Positions 25,287 to 33,806 of a stretch of 64,000 nucleotides of DNA are shown piece by piece; within the stretch, counting starts at the first letter, position 1, and the number at the start of each line of letters is the position of its first letter. Source of the DNA: Sulfurimicrobium sp964384915. Lineage in GTDB: Bacteria; Pseudomonadota; Gammaproteobacteria; Burkholderiales; Sulfuricellaceae. The notes under the pieces were generated by a model. The model worked only from the letters and a program-made list of their open reading frames with translations, ran no database searches and had not been told where the DNA came from. The position numbers and the translations under genes were made by a program. Location: positions 1-64,000 of the forward strand of contig CAYLMA010000012.1 in NCBI GenBank assembly GCA_964384915.1. Reading direction: 5' to 3'.

Positions 25287-26372
25287 ATGGAAAGAAGAAA
25301 GTTTCTGAAGAATTTTGGCGCCGGCATGGCGGCAGCCGGCGCGGCCACCCTGGCGGCCCCGGCCATCGCCGACTCCATGCCTGCCATCCGCTGGCGCATG
25401 GCCTCCAGCTTCCCGAAAAGCCTGGACACCGTGTACGGCGGCGCGGAGATGCTGGCCGAGCGCGTCAAGCAACTCACCGACGGCAAGTTCAACATCCGCG
25501 TCTTCGCAGGCGGCGAAATCGTGCCCGGCCTGCAGGTGCTGGACGCCGTGCAGCAGGGCACGGTGGAATGCGGCCATTCCGCCTCCTACTACTATGTCGG
25601 CAAGAACAAGGCCTACGCCTTCGACTGCGCCATTCCCTTCGGCCTCAATGCGCGCCAGCAGAATGCCTGGATGTACTACGGCGGCGGGCTGCAACTGATG
25701 CGCGAATTCTTCGCCAAATCCAACGTCTACAACATTCCCGGCGGCAACACCGGCACCCAGATGGGCGGCTGGTTCCGCAAGGAAGTCAAATCCCTGGCCG
25801 ACCTCAAGGGCCTCAAAATGCGCATTCCCGGCTTCGGCGGCGAAGTCATGTCCCGCCTCGGCGTGGTGCCGCAGACCCTGGCGGGCGGCGACGTTTACCC
25901 CTCCCTGGAACGCGGCACCATCGACGCCACCGAATGGGTCGGCCCCTACGACGACGAAAAGCTGGGTTTCTACAAGATCGCCAAGAACTACTACTATCCC
26001 GGCTTCTGGGAAGGCAGCACCCAGTTCAGCTTCTACATCAACCTGGCCGAATGGAACAAGCTGCCCAAGCTATACCAGCAGGCTTTCGAGGCCGCAGCCG
26101 CCGAGACCAACATCAACGTCATGGCCGAATATGACCACAAGAATCCACCGGCCATCCAGCGCCTGATCAAGAACGGCGTCAAGGTGCATGCTTTCCCGCA
26201 GGACATCATGAAAGCCGCGCACAAGGCAGCGTTCGAGATTTTCGAGGAAGAAGCGGCCAAGAACCCCGATTTCAAGAAAATCTACACCAGTTGGAAACCC
26301 TACCGCGACCAGCAGTACCAGTGGTTCGGCATGGCGGAAGGTGCTTTCGCAAACCTGGCCGGCATGGGCTGA
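25287..26372 (+). CDS. dctP: TRAP transporter substrate-binding protein, DctP family
   Basis: A 361-residue periplasmic receptor for an organic acid. The N-terminus is a twin-arginine signal (ERRKFLKNFGAGMAAAG, cleavage near AIA-DS at about residue 30). The DctP fold is shown by WRMASSFPKSLDTVYGGAEM, FAGGEIVPGLQVLD, MRIPGFGGEVMSRLGVVPQT and IDATEWVGPYDDEKLGFYK; the conserved Arg of RIPG binds the carboxylate. This subgroup is typical of mannitol/chloroaromatic-like TRAP receptors, but the ligand is unknown. Its membrane partners dctQM are 7 kb away on the other strand. Confidence 0.93.
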   Translation: MERRKFLKNFGAGMAAAGAATLAAPAIADSMPAIRWRMASSFPKSLDTVYGGAEMLAERVKQLTDGKFNIRVFAGGEIVPGLQVLDAVQQGTVECGHSASYYYVGKNKAYAFDCAIPFGLNARQQNAWMYYGGGLQLMREFFAKSNVYNIPGGNTGTQMGGWFRKEVKSLADLKGLKMRIPGFGGEVMSRLGVVPQTLAGGDVYPSLERGTIDATEWVGPYDDEKLGFYKIAKNYYYPGFWEGSTQFSFYINLAEWNKLPKLYQQAFEAAAAETNINVMAEYDHKNPPAIQRLIKNGVKVHAFPQDIMKAAHKAAFEIFEEEAAKNPDFKKIYTSWKPYRDQQYQWFGMAEGAFANLAGMG

Positions 26373-26388
26373 GCTGGCTTCATGATAG

Positions 26389-26412
26389 AAAACCCCGCTG
26401 CGGCGGGGTTTT
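26389..26412 (+). terminator. Rho-independent terminator after dctP
   Basis: A perfect 10-bp stem (AAAACCCCGC / GCGGGGTTTT) with the 4-base loop TGCG, directly after dctP. The A and T runs on the two sides allow termination in both directions. Confidence 0.85.
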
Positions 26413-26680
26413 ATTATTGGCTGAAATGGCCAGGCCATTGATTGCTACGCGACGCACATGAACAAGATCAGTTGGATTTTGCGCGGCCATTGGATACTTC
26501 AAGAAACACTGGCTGCCATCAAGCCATTTGAGACGGCGGCCGAGATTGCCGCAGGGGCCGTTTCTCGGCCATAGCAGCCATCAATCGCTAGCCAGTCAGA
26601 CTTCTGCTTCTATGCGCATACCTGTCATTCGCGATGAGCCAAGTTCAGTTCAAGATTGTACCGATACGCCGTGATTTTAG
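26413..26680. other. Intergenic region between dctP and the rhuM gene
   Basis: A 38-codon plus-strand frame (26458-26574, starting MNKISWILRG) exists but has no ribosome binding site or family match. A GC-rich hairpin around 26531-26571 (GGCGGCCGAGATTGCCGC core) is present. This is the left edge of the restriction-modification island; no clear attachment repeat was found. Confidence 0.35.
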
Positions 26681-27727
26681 TCAGGCTCGATTGCTATCGT
26701 CGTCAGGCTTGTGTTCGACCTCAAGCTGTTTGATCGCCCGGTCAAAGTCGCTCTCGAACAGCCGATCTTGCACGATACGGTATTTCTCAAACTCACTTTC
26801 CGCATGCGCTTTGGCCATTTCTGCGGAAACCTTGCCTGCATCCTGTAATACGTCCCGCTCGGCGAACTCCAGAAAGGCATCCAGCCGCTTGGCCCAGTCT
26901 TCCATCGTCATCGGAATATTGCGGCGGGCGCGATCTTCGGCCAGATCGAGATACGAGTTCACGATACGCCCGAGTGAGTCCAGCTCTTCCTGGGAAAGAT
27001 AGTTCTTGGCGACAACGACATCGGTCTTGATGATCTTGCCGCCGGGAGCATTCTCCCAGGAGGTCAGGCCCATATGCGGCTTGCCGCTGTCGGCACGCTG
27101 CACGATAAGCTCGGCGGCAGTGTGCCCATGGATGGCGAAATGCAGCTTGTTCTGCACCTTGGCGAAGAAGGCCTTGGTGGTGGGCGCATCGCGGTTGTAA
27201 TCCACCGCCGTGGCGTAGATGTCGGTGACCTTTTGATAGAACTTGCGCTCCGACAGCCGAATCTCGCGAATCTCGGCCAGCAAGTGTTCGAAGTAGTCCT
27301 CACCCAGAAAGGCGCCGTTTTCCAGGCGCTTCTTGTCCAGCACATAGCCCTTGACGGCGAACTCGCGCAGCACACCGGTGGCCCACTGGCGAAACTGGGT
27401 GGCGCGCACCGAGTTGACCCGATAACCGACCGAGATGATGGCATCGAGGTTGTAGTGGTTGGTGGCGTAGGATTTGCCGTCGGCGGCAGTTATCCGGAAT
27501 TTCCGGATAACTGAATCTTCGCCCAGCTCACCGCTGGAAAAAATGTTCTTCAGGTGCTCGCTGACCGTGCGCACATCCACCGCAAACAGCTCGGCCATCA
27601 GCTTCTGCGTCAGCCAGACGGTTTCGTCCTCATAACGCGCTTCGATGCTCTGCTCACCGGCCTGAGCGGTAAAGATCAGGAACTCGGCGGTGCTGTTGCG
27701 AATCAGTTTACTGTTGCTATCAGTCAT
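26681..27727 (-). CDS. rhuM: RhuM-family protein
   Basis: A 348-residue protein of the RhuM 'virulence protein' family. Family signatures are RYEDETVWLTQKLMAELF (about 31-48), VIRKFRITAADGKSYATNHY, NLDAIISVGYRVNSVRATQF and RQWATGVLREFAVKGYVLD. It has no membrane segment. RhuM-like genes are often found next to type I restriction genes and anticodon nucleases; their activity is unknown. Its ATG overlaps the stop of the upstream RloC-like gene (ATGA), implying coupled translation. Confidence 0.88.
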   Translation of the reverse strand: MTDSNSKLIRNSTAEFLIFTAQAGEQSIEARYEDETVWLTQKLMAELFAVDVRTVSEHLKNIFSSGELGEDSVIRKFRITAADGKSYATNHYNLDAIISVGYRVNSVRATQFRQWATGVLREFAVKGYVLDKKRLENGAFLGEDYFEHLLAEIREIRLSERKFYQKVTDIYATAVDYNRDAPTTKAFFAKVQNKLHFAIHGHTAAELIVQRADSGKPHMGLTSWENAPGGKIIKTDVVVAKNYLSQEELDSLGRIVNSYLDLAEDRARRNIPMTMEDWAKRLDAFLEFAERDVLQDAGKVSAEMAKAHAESEFEKYRIVQDRLFESDFDRAIKQLEVEHKPDDDSNRA

Positions 27728-30129
27728 GGCGCAGTCTCTGTCTCGCCAATACTTTTAAGCAAGGCTGAATACTGATCTCCGTCCTTTTTCAGTCTTTTAA
27801 TAATTAGCTGTGCGGCAGTCTGCATCTCCGGCACTTCAACGGGCGTTGACCCACGCTCAAACACACCGGCCAAATGGGAGTATTCGTTATTGATTCTATC
27901 TATTAAAACGGCAGGTATCCTTTCCTCGCCAAAGAAAAGACGCAACGTTTCTTCGTTCATTCCCTGATCTGGATACTTGTAATAGAGATATATCTCAAAG
28001 AACTTTCTAGCGTTATTAGAAAAGTTGTAAAAAGTTACGTAGTTGGTGTCGTCAACTACTGAAATGGCGGCACATTTATGTATCTGATGAAACAGATAGT
28101 TGAATTCTGTGACATATTCCTTCAGATACTTCGGCATTACCTGAATAGTGGATAACATGCCTTGCCGGACAACTACTAAGTAGCTCTTTTGATAGTCTTT
28201 TTGCTTCCCATCTGGGGCGGCAAACTTGCCTGTCAACCGTTTCAAATACTTGAGGAAATCAAGGTTGTGCGTTGATATAAACAACTGCTCGAATTTCCCT
28301 TCGGAAACGATTTCAGCATTTAGCAAACTGTAAATAAAGAAGATATGATTCCCATCAAGCGACGAGATCGGATCGTCAATCCAAATGAGAGGCTTTGAAC
28401 CCTTTGTGTCGATATCGTCGAGTTTTGCCAGGAAGTAGCAGAATGCCAGCAGGCTGCATTCCCCCTCACTCAGATGATAGGCTTTCTTGCCATCTCGGAT
28501 AACTTCAAAGCGAATTCGTTTTGATTCCTCACCTGCCACTGCATCTTGTTTGGCCTCGAGCGACAAGAAATGATGCCCAAAATAATCATTTAGATATTCA
28601 TTAACTTTCCTTGCGCCCTTTTCTTCGTCATTCAGCTCACGCTTTTTTCCTGCAAGTAGAACCTCTTTCTGATTGATCGCATCGCCCAGTGTCAGCCCGT
28701 TCAGTTTTATAGCTTCAAGATTGTTTTTCTTGGTCTCAATGTCTGATAGCTGGAACTGGTATCGAATTGTTGTTAAATATTTCGCCACCTCGTTTAAACG
28801 CAAATCTTCTTTGGCCTTGCTTTGCTCTGTACCAAGAGCATTTGCAAACGCAGTAGAACTTTCACGAATCACTTCATATTCATTCCACACATCCAATAAA
28901 GGCTGATCTGATGCCTGCGGCCTTTGGAATACTTTTGGATTCAGAAGATCATCTTTCCTATTCTTCAGTTGGGATGCCAGATCATCAAGACAACTTGCGT
29001 AGTCGCCAACAGCACGTTTTAGCTTTTCGTTTAAGATCGAAAGCTGTTCATGGTATTTCGAATAAAACAAAGCATTATTGATCCGCAATGCGGACGACAC
29101 AGATTCTTTTTCGGCCTCGATCTGTTTGATTTGAGCGTCGAGGGCTTTTTCCAGTCTGCTGGATTCTTCATCGAAATGTTTTTCCAGCTTCCCCCATCGT
29201 TCAGTTGTAATTGCACTTCCACAGAAACCACAGGTTTCCCTTTTTCCCTTGTGATGGGCTCGCCCCTCACTAACCCAGCGGTTCAGGACGGCATCTTTCA
29301 CCAATTCATCTAGCTTGTCAGACTCGCTAATCCTCTTGGCTATAAGTATCTCAGCCTCATTTGCCAGGTCATTGAATTGAAGATTTGGGGTGCGAAGCGA
29401 TGAAACAGGCGGTAGTACTTTTTCAGAAATCAGCTTTTCAAAGCCGCTCAATTGGTCAACTGTCGGGGGCTGATAACTTGGCTTCAAAACAGCTTCAATA
29501 TCACTTTTCAGCTTTGTTACATTGTAGTTTTGATCGCCAAAACGCTCAGGCCTGTACTTTATCCCTATGCTTCTGTCCGTCGCCTTATCAGACATCTGTT
29601 TTTCAAGCGCATCGCTGGCCTTTTTATGGTCGTCTTTGTACTTGGCGTACTCTTTTCTTGCTTCGGCTCGTTGTGCGTAAAGGCCTGTTTCTTTCCCTTC
29701 TTCTTTGTCGCCCAACTCCGTTTCTAGTGCTTCAATTTCTTGTTCAATCTTGTTGTTGTTTTCTCCGAGGATGGCAAATGGTTCGATGCCATCATCCGGA
29801 TTTGTGATGAATCGCAGATTGTCCCTAACGAAATCTTCGTTGAACACGCGAATCGTTTTAGCATGGCTTGTCAAACTGTCTTGCGTTAATTGCGTCCCAT
29901 CGGCGAATGCTACACAAAATGCAGGATTCTCAAATTTGTCGGAGAGCTTTCCCGATTCCATGGCGCGTAGGATGCGCGAGAGGGTGGTTTTGCCAGAATA
30001 ATTTCTGCCGTAAATTATGTTAATTGCCCCAAAATTCTGGACTTTACCGTCCCCACTCAGAACTTCCTTGTCCCAATCGAAGCCTTTGAACACACCCAAG
30101 TCACCAATGGATTTGATTTTCTTGATCAT
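27724..30129 (-). CDS. rloC: RloC/PrrC-like zinc-hook ATPase with anticodon-nuclease domain
   Basis: An 801-residue AAA_13-type SMC/ABC-like ATPase. Walker A is GRNYSGKTT (41-49); a long coiled coil (about 125-540) is interrupted by CGFC (Cys300, Cys303), a zinc-hook motif; then signature LSEGE (553-557), Walker B LIWIDDP (581-587), D-loop SSLD and H-loop His621. The C-terminal domain has Arg708 and Glu712 (NARKFFEIY) and His752 (NEYSH), matching the R-xxx-E...H catalytic triad of PrrC/RloC anticodon nucleases. RloC cleaves tRNA when DNA is damaged or a phage disables restriction. AAGGAG precedes ATG at 30129. The gene is visibly AT-richer than its neighbours, suggesting transfer. Confidence 0.8.
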   Translation of the reverse strand: MIKKIKSIGDLGVFKGFDWDKEVLSGDGKVQNFGAINIIYGRNYSGKTTLSRILRAMESGKLSDKFENPAFCVAFADGTQLTQDSLTSHAKTIRVFNEDFVRDNLRFITNPDDGIEPFAILGENNNKIEQEIEALETELGDKEEGKETGLYAQRAEARKEYAKYKDDHKKASDALEKQMSDKATDRSIGIKYRPERFGDQNYNVTKLKSDIEAVLKPSYQPPTVDQLSGFEKLISEKVLPPVSSLRTPNLQFNDLANEAEILIAKRISESDKLDELVKDAVLNRWVSEGRAHHKGKRETCGFCGSAITTERWGKLEKHFDEESSRLEKALDAQIKQIEAEKESVSSALRINNALFYSKYHEQLSILNEKLKRAVGDYASCLDDLASQLKNRKDDLLNPKVFQRPQASDQPLLDVWNEYEVIRESSTAFANALGTEQSKAKEDLRLNEVAKYLTTIRYQFQLSDIETKKNNLEAIKLNGLTLGDAINQKEVLLAGKKRELNDEEKGARKVNEYLNDYFGHHFLSLEAKQDAVAGEESKRIRFEVIRDGKKAYHLSEGECSLLAFCYFLAKLDDIDTKGSKPLIWIDDPISSLDGNHIFFIYSLLNAEIVSEGKFEQLFISTHNLDFLKYLKRLTGKFAAPDGKQKDYQKSYLVVVRQGMLSTIQVMPKYLKEYVTEFNYLFHQIHKCAAISVVDDTNYVTFYNFSNNARKFFEIYLYYKYPDQGMNEETLRLFFGEERIPAVLIDRINNEYSHLAGVFERGSTPVEVPEMQTAAQLIIKRLKKDGDQYSALLKSIGETETAP

Positions 30130-30631
30130 AAGACAGGCTCCTTCCGTTTTACCGCATTCGTGGCCACCGCAACCGGCAGCGGTAGATCGACAAAGCCAGC
30201 TCGCCTTTGAAGGCCTGCTGGCCCAATGCGCCGTAGAGGGCTTCGAGATCGGAGAGGCTTTGCTGGTAATTTTCCAGGTCCCAGAAATAGGTTTCGTGCC
30301 CGTTGGTGTAAAAGCAAAATGGCAGTTCGCCGCCGAGTTGCTTTTGAATGTTGTAGCAATACTGTTTGGCTTGCTCTCGCCCGATGGCGGCATCCCGGCT
30401 GGATTTTTTTGCCTCTACTACGGCAAGTGGTTTGCGGTCTTTGCCCAGCAGCACGTAGTCGCTGAACTGATGGCCTTCATATTTGGTGCGCGGCTCTGCA
30501 ACACCTTCGGGCAGGCTGGTCAGGATGTCGAATTCTTCGACGACTTGCGTCGGGTCTTTGACGTTCCAGCCGGACGCACCAAGCTGGGCATCAATCAGCT
30601 CGGCACGTGTTTGAGCCTCCGTTATGGCCAT
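30126..30631 (-). pseudogene. Fused remnant: hsdR 5' part joined to hsdS 3' part
   Basis: The frame opens like the N-terminus of a type I restriction subunit R: AQTRAELIDAQLGASGW, then the PD-(D/E)xK nuclease core FSDYVLLGKDRKPLAVVEAKK and FYTNGHETYFWDLENY. It then switches abruptly to an HsdS-like C-terminal helix, SDLEALYGALGQQAFKGEL. A frameshift follows: the original frame resumes as FVDLPLPVAVATNAVKRK and ends in a TGA overlapping the ATG of rloC (ATGA). So hsdS once ran directly into rloC, and a deletion removed most of hsdR and hsdS and whatever lay between. Confidence 0.7.
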
Positions 30632-31203
30632 GCTTTAATTTTTCCTTTTCCCTACACCGCTTATGCTGCGAGTCGCAGCGAATACTAAAGGGTAATGGAC
30701 TGATGCGCCAGCGGTTGAAGCGGGTTTGAAGTGATGCCTACGTAAGCTTGCCCATTAATTGAGCACATGATGAGAACTAAGAATAGGGTTAGCGTAGTAA
30801 TCGGGCCTCGGCCGCAAATCGCCCCGAAGAAACACAAAAATAGTGCAAATTATACCCATTAAATATCAATCAGTTAGAAGGTGCTTCTTGAGAGGCACCC
30901 CAAGTTTCACTATGAGGCTCGGTATGGTGTTACCAGGATAATCGCCGTCGGCTTTGATGCTGCGAGCGGACGCGCAAAGGTGCTAGCGAAAGGGGCAGCA
31001 ATGGCCGGTACCAAGCATTGGCCCTGCTCACCCGGAAGGAGCTTTGGACTGGAAGCTGAGAAATATCTACGAAAGCGGGTGAAGTCAACTTGAAAGGGGA
31101 CGGCTAATGGGCGTCCCCTGTCATTCTTATTGATTTGCTAAGGAGCTCTCGACTCTCGGGGTGTTAAAATGGGCCTGCTCAATCAATCCGACAGTTAAAA
31201 TTA
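30632..31203. other. Intergenic region upstream of the BFD-like gene
   Basis: About 570 bases with no supported gene. A 70-codon frame from GTG 30881 exists, but it has no family match and begins inside a small hairpin (GGTGCTTCTTGAGAGGCACC). A GGGGACG/CGTCCCC stem at 31096-31118 may be a weak terminator. The composition is AT-richer near 30740-30880. Confidence 0.4.
31096..31118 (+). terminator. Possible weak terminator hairpin
   Basis: A 7-bp stem (GGGGACG / CGTCCCC) with a 9-base loop. The following TGTCATTCTT is only moderately T-rich, so this is tentative. Confidence 0.35.
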
Positions 31204-31425
31204 ATGGGAACGAAACCTGCCTGCTCAGCGGATCAAGTCATGTGTCATTGCAGTGGCACCAAGCAAAGCTACATTCAACGCCTGTTTGACGAGGGTCTGG
31301 ATATACAGGACATTTCCAGAAGGACGGGTGCGCTTTCCGGCTGTGGCGGTTGTGAATGGGATATTGGGGATTACTTGAAGGAACTTGCCGCACAACGCGC
31401 AAGTGGAACGACCATCAATAAGTAG
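31204..31425 (+). CDS. BFD-like [2Fe-2S] protein
   Basis: A 73-residue protein with the bacterioferritin-associated-ferredoxin cysteine pattern: CHC near residue 14 (VMCHCSGTKQSYIQRL) and CGGC near residue 48 (TGALSGCGGCEWDIGDYL). BFD-like domains bind one 2Fe-2S cluster and pass electrons to partner proteins. No bacterioferritin is nearby; the gene sits alone inside the decayed restriction island. An ATG at 31240 is an alternative start and is nearer to the usual family N-terminus. Confidence 0.75.
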   Translation: MGTKPACSADQVMCHCSGTKQSYIQRLFDEGLDIQDISRRTGALSGCGGCEWDIGDYLKELAAQRASGTTINK

Positions 31426-31753
31426 ATGTGCAGTCATCAGGAGCAGGTGGGCATGGCGCCCAATTGGAGCAGCAATAGGCGATAAGGAGCCAGGCTCGAA
31501 TTACCTTCCAAGCCGGCGTCCGTGTACGCAGTCGCGTTTAGAGAAAGAGCCGTTCGGGTGATTCTCGCCCCTATGTCTGGTGACAATTCCATACCGGTCG
31601 TTGTACCACCTGAATGCCACCGACAGCAAAGGCCGAACAAGAGACGGCCATTCCGCTCAGCCTGAACATCCGCTCCTGGCACACTGTCGCCCAAGCAACC
31701 GCCCCATTCAACCCCGAGCGGCCTCATGCCACACGCCGTACGAGCTTCCGCCC
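31426..31753. other. Intergenic region next to the degraded dctM copy
   Basis: No gene supported; a 96-codon minus-strand frame looks spurious. From about 31697 the sequence is homologous to the region just downstream of intact dctM (from about 33221). Confidence 0.4.
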
Positions 31754-32110
31754 CTATTGAGCGATAGGCGTGCTCTGCACCAGCCCCGGGAAAGCAATGA
31801 CCAGCCCCACCATGATGATCTGGATGATCACGAAGGGGATTGCCCCCCGTAGATGTCGGTGGTCTTCACCTCCCTGGGCGCCACGCTGCGCAGGTAGAAC
31901 AGGGAAAAGCCGAAGGGCGGATGCATGAAGGAGGTCTGCATGTTCACGCTCAGGAGCACGCCGAACCACACCAGGTCGATGCCCAGCTTGTGCGCGGCGG
32001 GTGCCAGCAGCGGCACCATGATGAAGAGCACGAAGCTGGTCAGCTTGGCGGTGGAATCCATCGCCTGTTTCAGCAGCGGCACGCTCAGCCGGCGGTGCGC
32101 CAGGGCCAGC
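31754..32110 (-). pseudogene. Degraded partial copy of the dctM 3' end
   Basis: Translation follows the last third of the intact DctM at 33278-34609: ALAHRRLSVPLLKQAMDST, then MVPLLAPAAHKLGIDLVW, NMQTSFMHPPFGFSLFYL and AFPGLVQSTPIAQ. About 170 bases are missing between SFVLFI and VPLLAPA, the deletion falling at short ATGAAG repeats, and one base is lost near 31847, shifting the frame. No start region is present. It cannot encode a working permease. Confidence 0.88.
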
Positions 32111-32133
32111 CCGCGTAGCATGGATTCGCGTCC

Positions 32134-32165
32134 GGTGGGTTACGCCTGCGGCTAACCCGCCCTAC
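32134..32165. repeat. REP-like palindrome (GGGTTACGCC...GGCTAACCC)
   Basis: An imperfect inverted repeat ending in CGCCCTAC, of a type commonly dispersed in proteobacterial genomes. It separates the dctM fragment from the hsdM fragment and supplies that fragment's stop codon. Confidence 0.6.
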
Positions 32166-32330
32166 GAAAGACGGGATCACGCTTCCACCTCTTCAACGTC
32201 CCGCCCAACTCTTCCAGTATCCCGCGCAGTGCGTCCAGCACCGCTTCCAGTTCTCCCATCGCTTCCTGCGCCAACACTGCCGGTTCCAGAGTTTGCCGAC
32301 GATGTCGAGGGTGGTTATTTGTTGAGCGTT
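32152..32330 (-). pseudogene. Probable hsdM remnant, internally deleted
   Basis: Directly after the PIN toxin stop, an overlapping frame reads ITTLDIVGKLWN, like the N-terminus of type I DNA methylases (usually followed by a leucine-rich RDDG segment). At about 32283 the frame jumps to an acidic coiled coil, LAQEAMGELEAVLDALRGIL, like an HsdM C-terminus, and ends in a REP-like element. The catalytic NPPF region is missing. The match is short, so identity is tentative; the neighbouring hsdR and hsdS fragments support it. Confidence 0.4.
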
Positions 32331-32749
32331 ATCATGAATTGATCGGCAGTAATGATGGGGCAGACAAATCGGCCGGCGAGTGCCAGCAAGTCCTGATCAC
32401 CTGTCACCAGATAATCTGCCTTGCCAACGACGGCGAGTTGCAGAAACGGCAAGTCGAATTTGTCGCGGCAATCAGGTGTTACGGGGGGACGGGCGGGCAT
32501 ACGCACCGTGGTGCAGTAAGGCAGGTAGTCGGCAAGTAGCTCCTGCTGGTCTGCTGTAGTGAGTTTGAATTTTGGATAGGCCAACACTCGTATCAGCTCT
32601 GCGGCTGCTACGCTTGATAACAGCGGCTGACATTGTGCGCTTTGCCATGCCAGGCGCAGTGGCGATAGCCGCCCTTGTGCAAACACCAGCGCGGACAACA
32701 CCAAATTGGTATCGATCACTACGCGAGGGGCGCTTTTTGTACGCGGCAT
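32315..32749 (-). CDS. PIN-domain toxin (COG1569-type)
   Basis: A 144-residue PIN-domain protein. Acidic positions fit the nuclease site: Asp in RVVIDTNLVLSALV, Glu in AAAELIRVLAYPKF, Asp in DKFDLPFLQLA and in YLVTGDQDLLAL. It is the toxin-type partner of the AbrB-like protein upstream, whose stop overlaps its ATG by one base (TAATG). It appears intact although its surroundings are decayed, which fits selection for the toxin-antitoxin pair. Confidence 0.85.
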   Translation of the reverse strand: MPRTKSAPRVVIDTNLVLSALVFAQGRLSPLRLAWQSAQCQPLLSSVAAAELIRVLAYPKFKLTTADQQELLADYLPYCTTVRMPARPPVTPDCRDKFDLPFLQLAVVGKADYLVTGDQDLLALAGRFVCPIITADQFMITLNK

Positions 32750-32994
32750 TAGCTTGCGGACTTTTTGGATTCAGACGATTGACGTGCCCAGGCAACTGCA
32801 TCAGCGATATCCTGTTCGTTCAAGTCCAGCTCGGCGAGTTTGGCACGCACAGCGTCGCCACGCTGTATGCGTACCGGGGTAAGCACGATCTGCCCATTGC
32901 AGGCTTCCACATCGAAATATTCCGCAGGACCAACCGCAGCGGTAATGCTTTTGGGCAGGGTGAGTTGGTTCTTGGAGGTCATTTTAGCGAGCAT
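32749..32994 (-). CDS. AbrB/MazE-like antitoxin
   Basis: An 81-residue protein with an N-terminal SpoVT-AbrB swapped-hairpin DNA-binding domain (MTSKNQLTLPKSITAAVG, about residues 5-22) and a helical, acidic C-terminus (LAELDLNEQDIADAVAWARQ) that would bind the toxin. The pair lies between the hsdR 3' and hsdM remnants, i.e. within the old restriction operon. Confidence 0.85.
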   Translation of the reverse strand: MLAKMTSKNQLTLPKSITAAVGPAEYFDVEACNGQIVLTPVRIQRGDAVRAKLAELDLNEQDIADAVAWARQSSESKKSAS

Positions 32995-33054
32995 GGTGTT
33001 TCTCCAACATGGCTAAGTAAGGAATTCTTACTTTATGCCGCATGCCATGAAAAA

Positions 33055-33220
33055 TCAAGCTGCGGTTTGTTGCCAGATGGATTCACTGAAGGTTTCCAGC
33101 ACTTGCTGGAGCTCACCATTAAACATTTTGTCGAGCCGGGCAAAACCGCCCCCTTCACGCCTGAAGAAGAGGTCCGGGTCATCAAGTGCGGCGTGATCCA
33201 CCAGCAAATTGGCTTTGGTC
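33055..33220 (-). pseudogene. hsdR C-terminal remnant
   Basis: One minus-strand frame, ending at TGA 33055-33057, reads KANLLVDHAALDDPDLFF, then RREGGGFARLDKMF, NGELQQVLETFSESIWQQTA. This looks like the C-terminus of a type I restriction subunit R. It begins abruptly at about 33220, where sequence homologous to the dctM downstream region starts, so everything 5' of it was deleted. It lies upstream of the hsdR 5' fragment at 30126-30631 in transcription order, which a simple single deletion cannot explain. Confidence 0.5.
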
Positions 33221-33806
33221 CAACCGCCCACTCAACCCCGAACGGCCTCATGCCACACGCCGTACGAGCTTCCGCCCCTATTGAGCGACTTGCGTGCCCT
33301 GCACCAGCCCCGGGAAAGCAATGATCAGCCCCACCATGATGACCTGGATGATCACGAAGGGGATTGCGCCCCAGTAGATGTCGGTGGTCTTCACCTCCCT
33401 GGGCGCCACGCTGCGCAGGTAGAACAGGGAAAAGCCGAAGGGCGGATGCATGAAGGAGGTCTGCATGTTCACGCTCAGGAGCACGCCGAACCACACCAGG
33501 TCGATGCCCAGCTTGTGCGCGGCGGGTGCCAGCAGCGGCACCAGGATGAAGGCGATCTCGAAGAAGTCGATGAAGAAGGCCAGTACGAATACCAGCAGGT
33601 TGACCACCAGGAGGAAGCCGATGACGCCGCCCGGCATGCCGGTGAGCAGGCCTTCCACCCACAGGTCGCCGTCCACGCCGCGGAAGATCAGGCTGAACAC
33701 GGTTGAACCGATGAGGATGAAGAGCACGAAGCTGGTCAGCTTGGCGGTGGAATCCATCGCCTGTTTCAGCAGCGGCACGCTCAGCCGGCGGTGCGCCAGG
33801 GCCAGC
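33221..33806. repeat. Long direct repeat: parental copy of the dctM 3' segment
   Basis: Homologous to 31697-32110 in the same orientation, from about 57 bases downstream of the dctM stop to within the dctM coding sequence. The other copy lacks about 170 bases. Identity in the shared parts is very high by eye, so the duplication is recent. Confidence 0.85.

Noticed and set aside
30881..31093. A 70-codon plus-strand frame starting at GTG
   Set aside because: No ribosome binding site, no family resemblance and odd composition; it begins inside a hairpin. Treated as non-coding.
31437..31727. A 96-codon minus-strand frame
   Set aside because: It overlaps the edge of the duplicated dctM segment and has no protein-like motifs.
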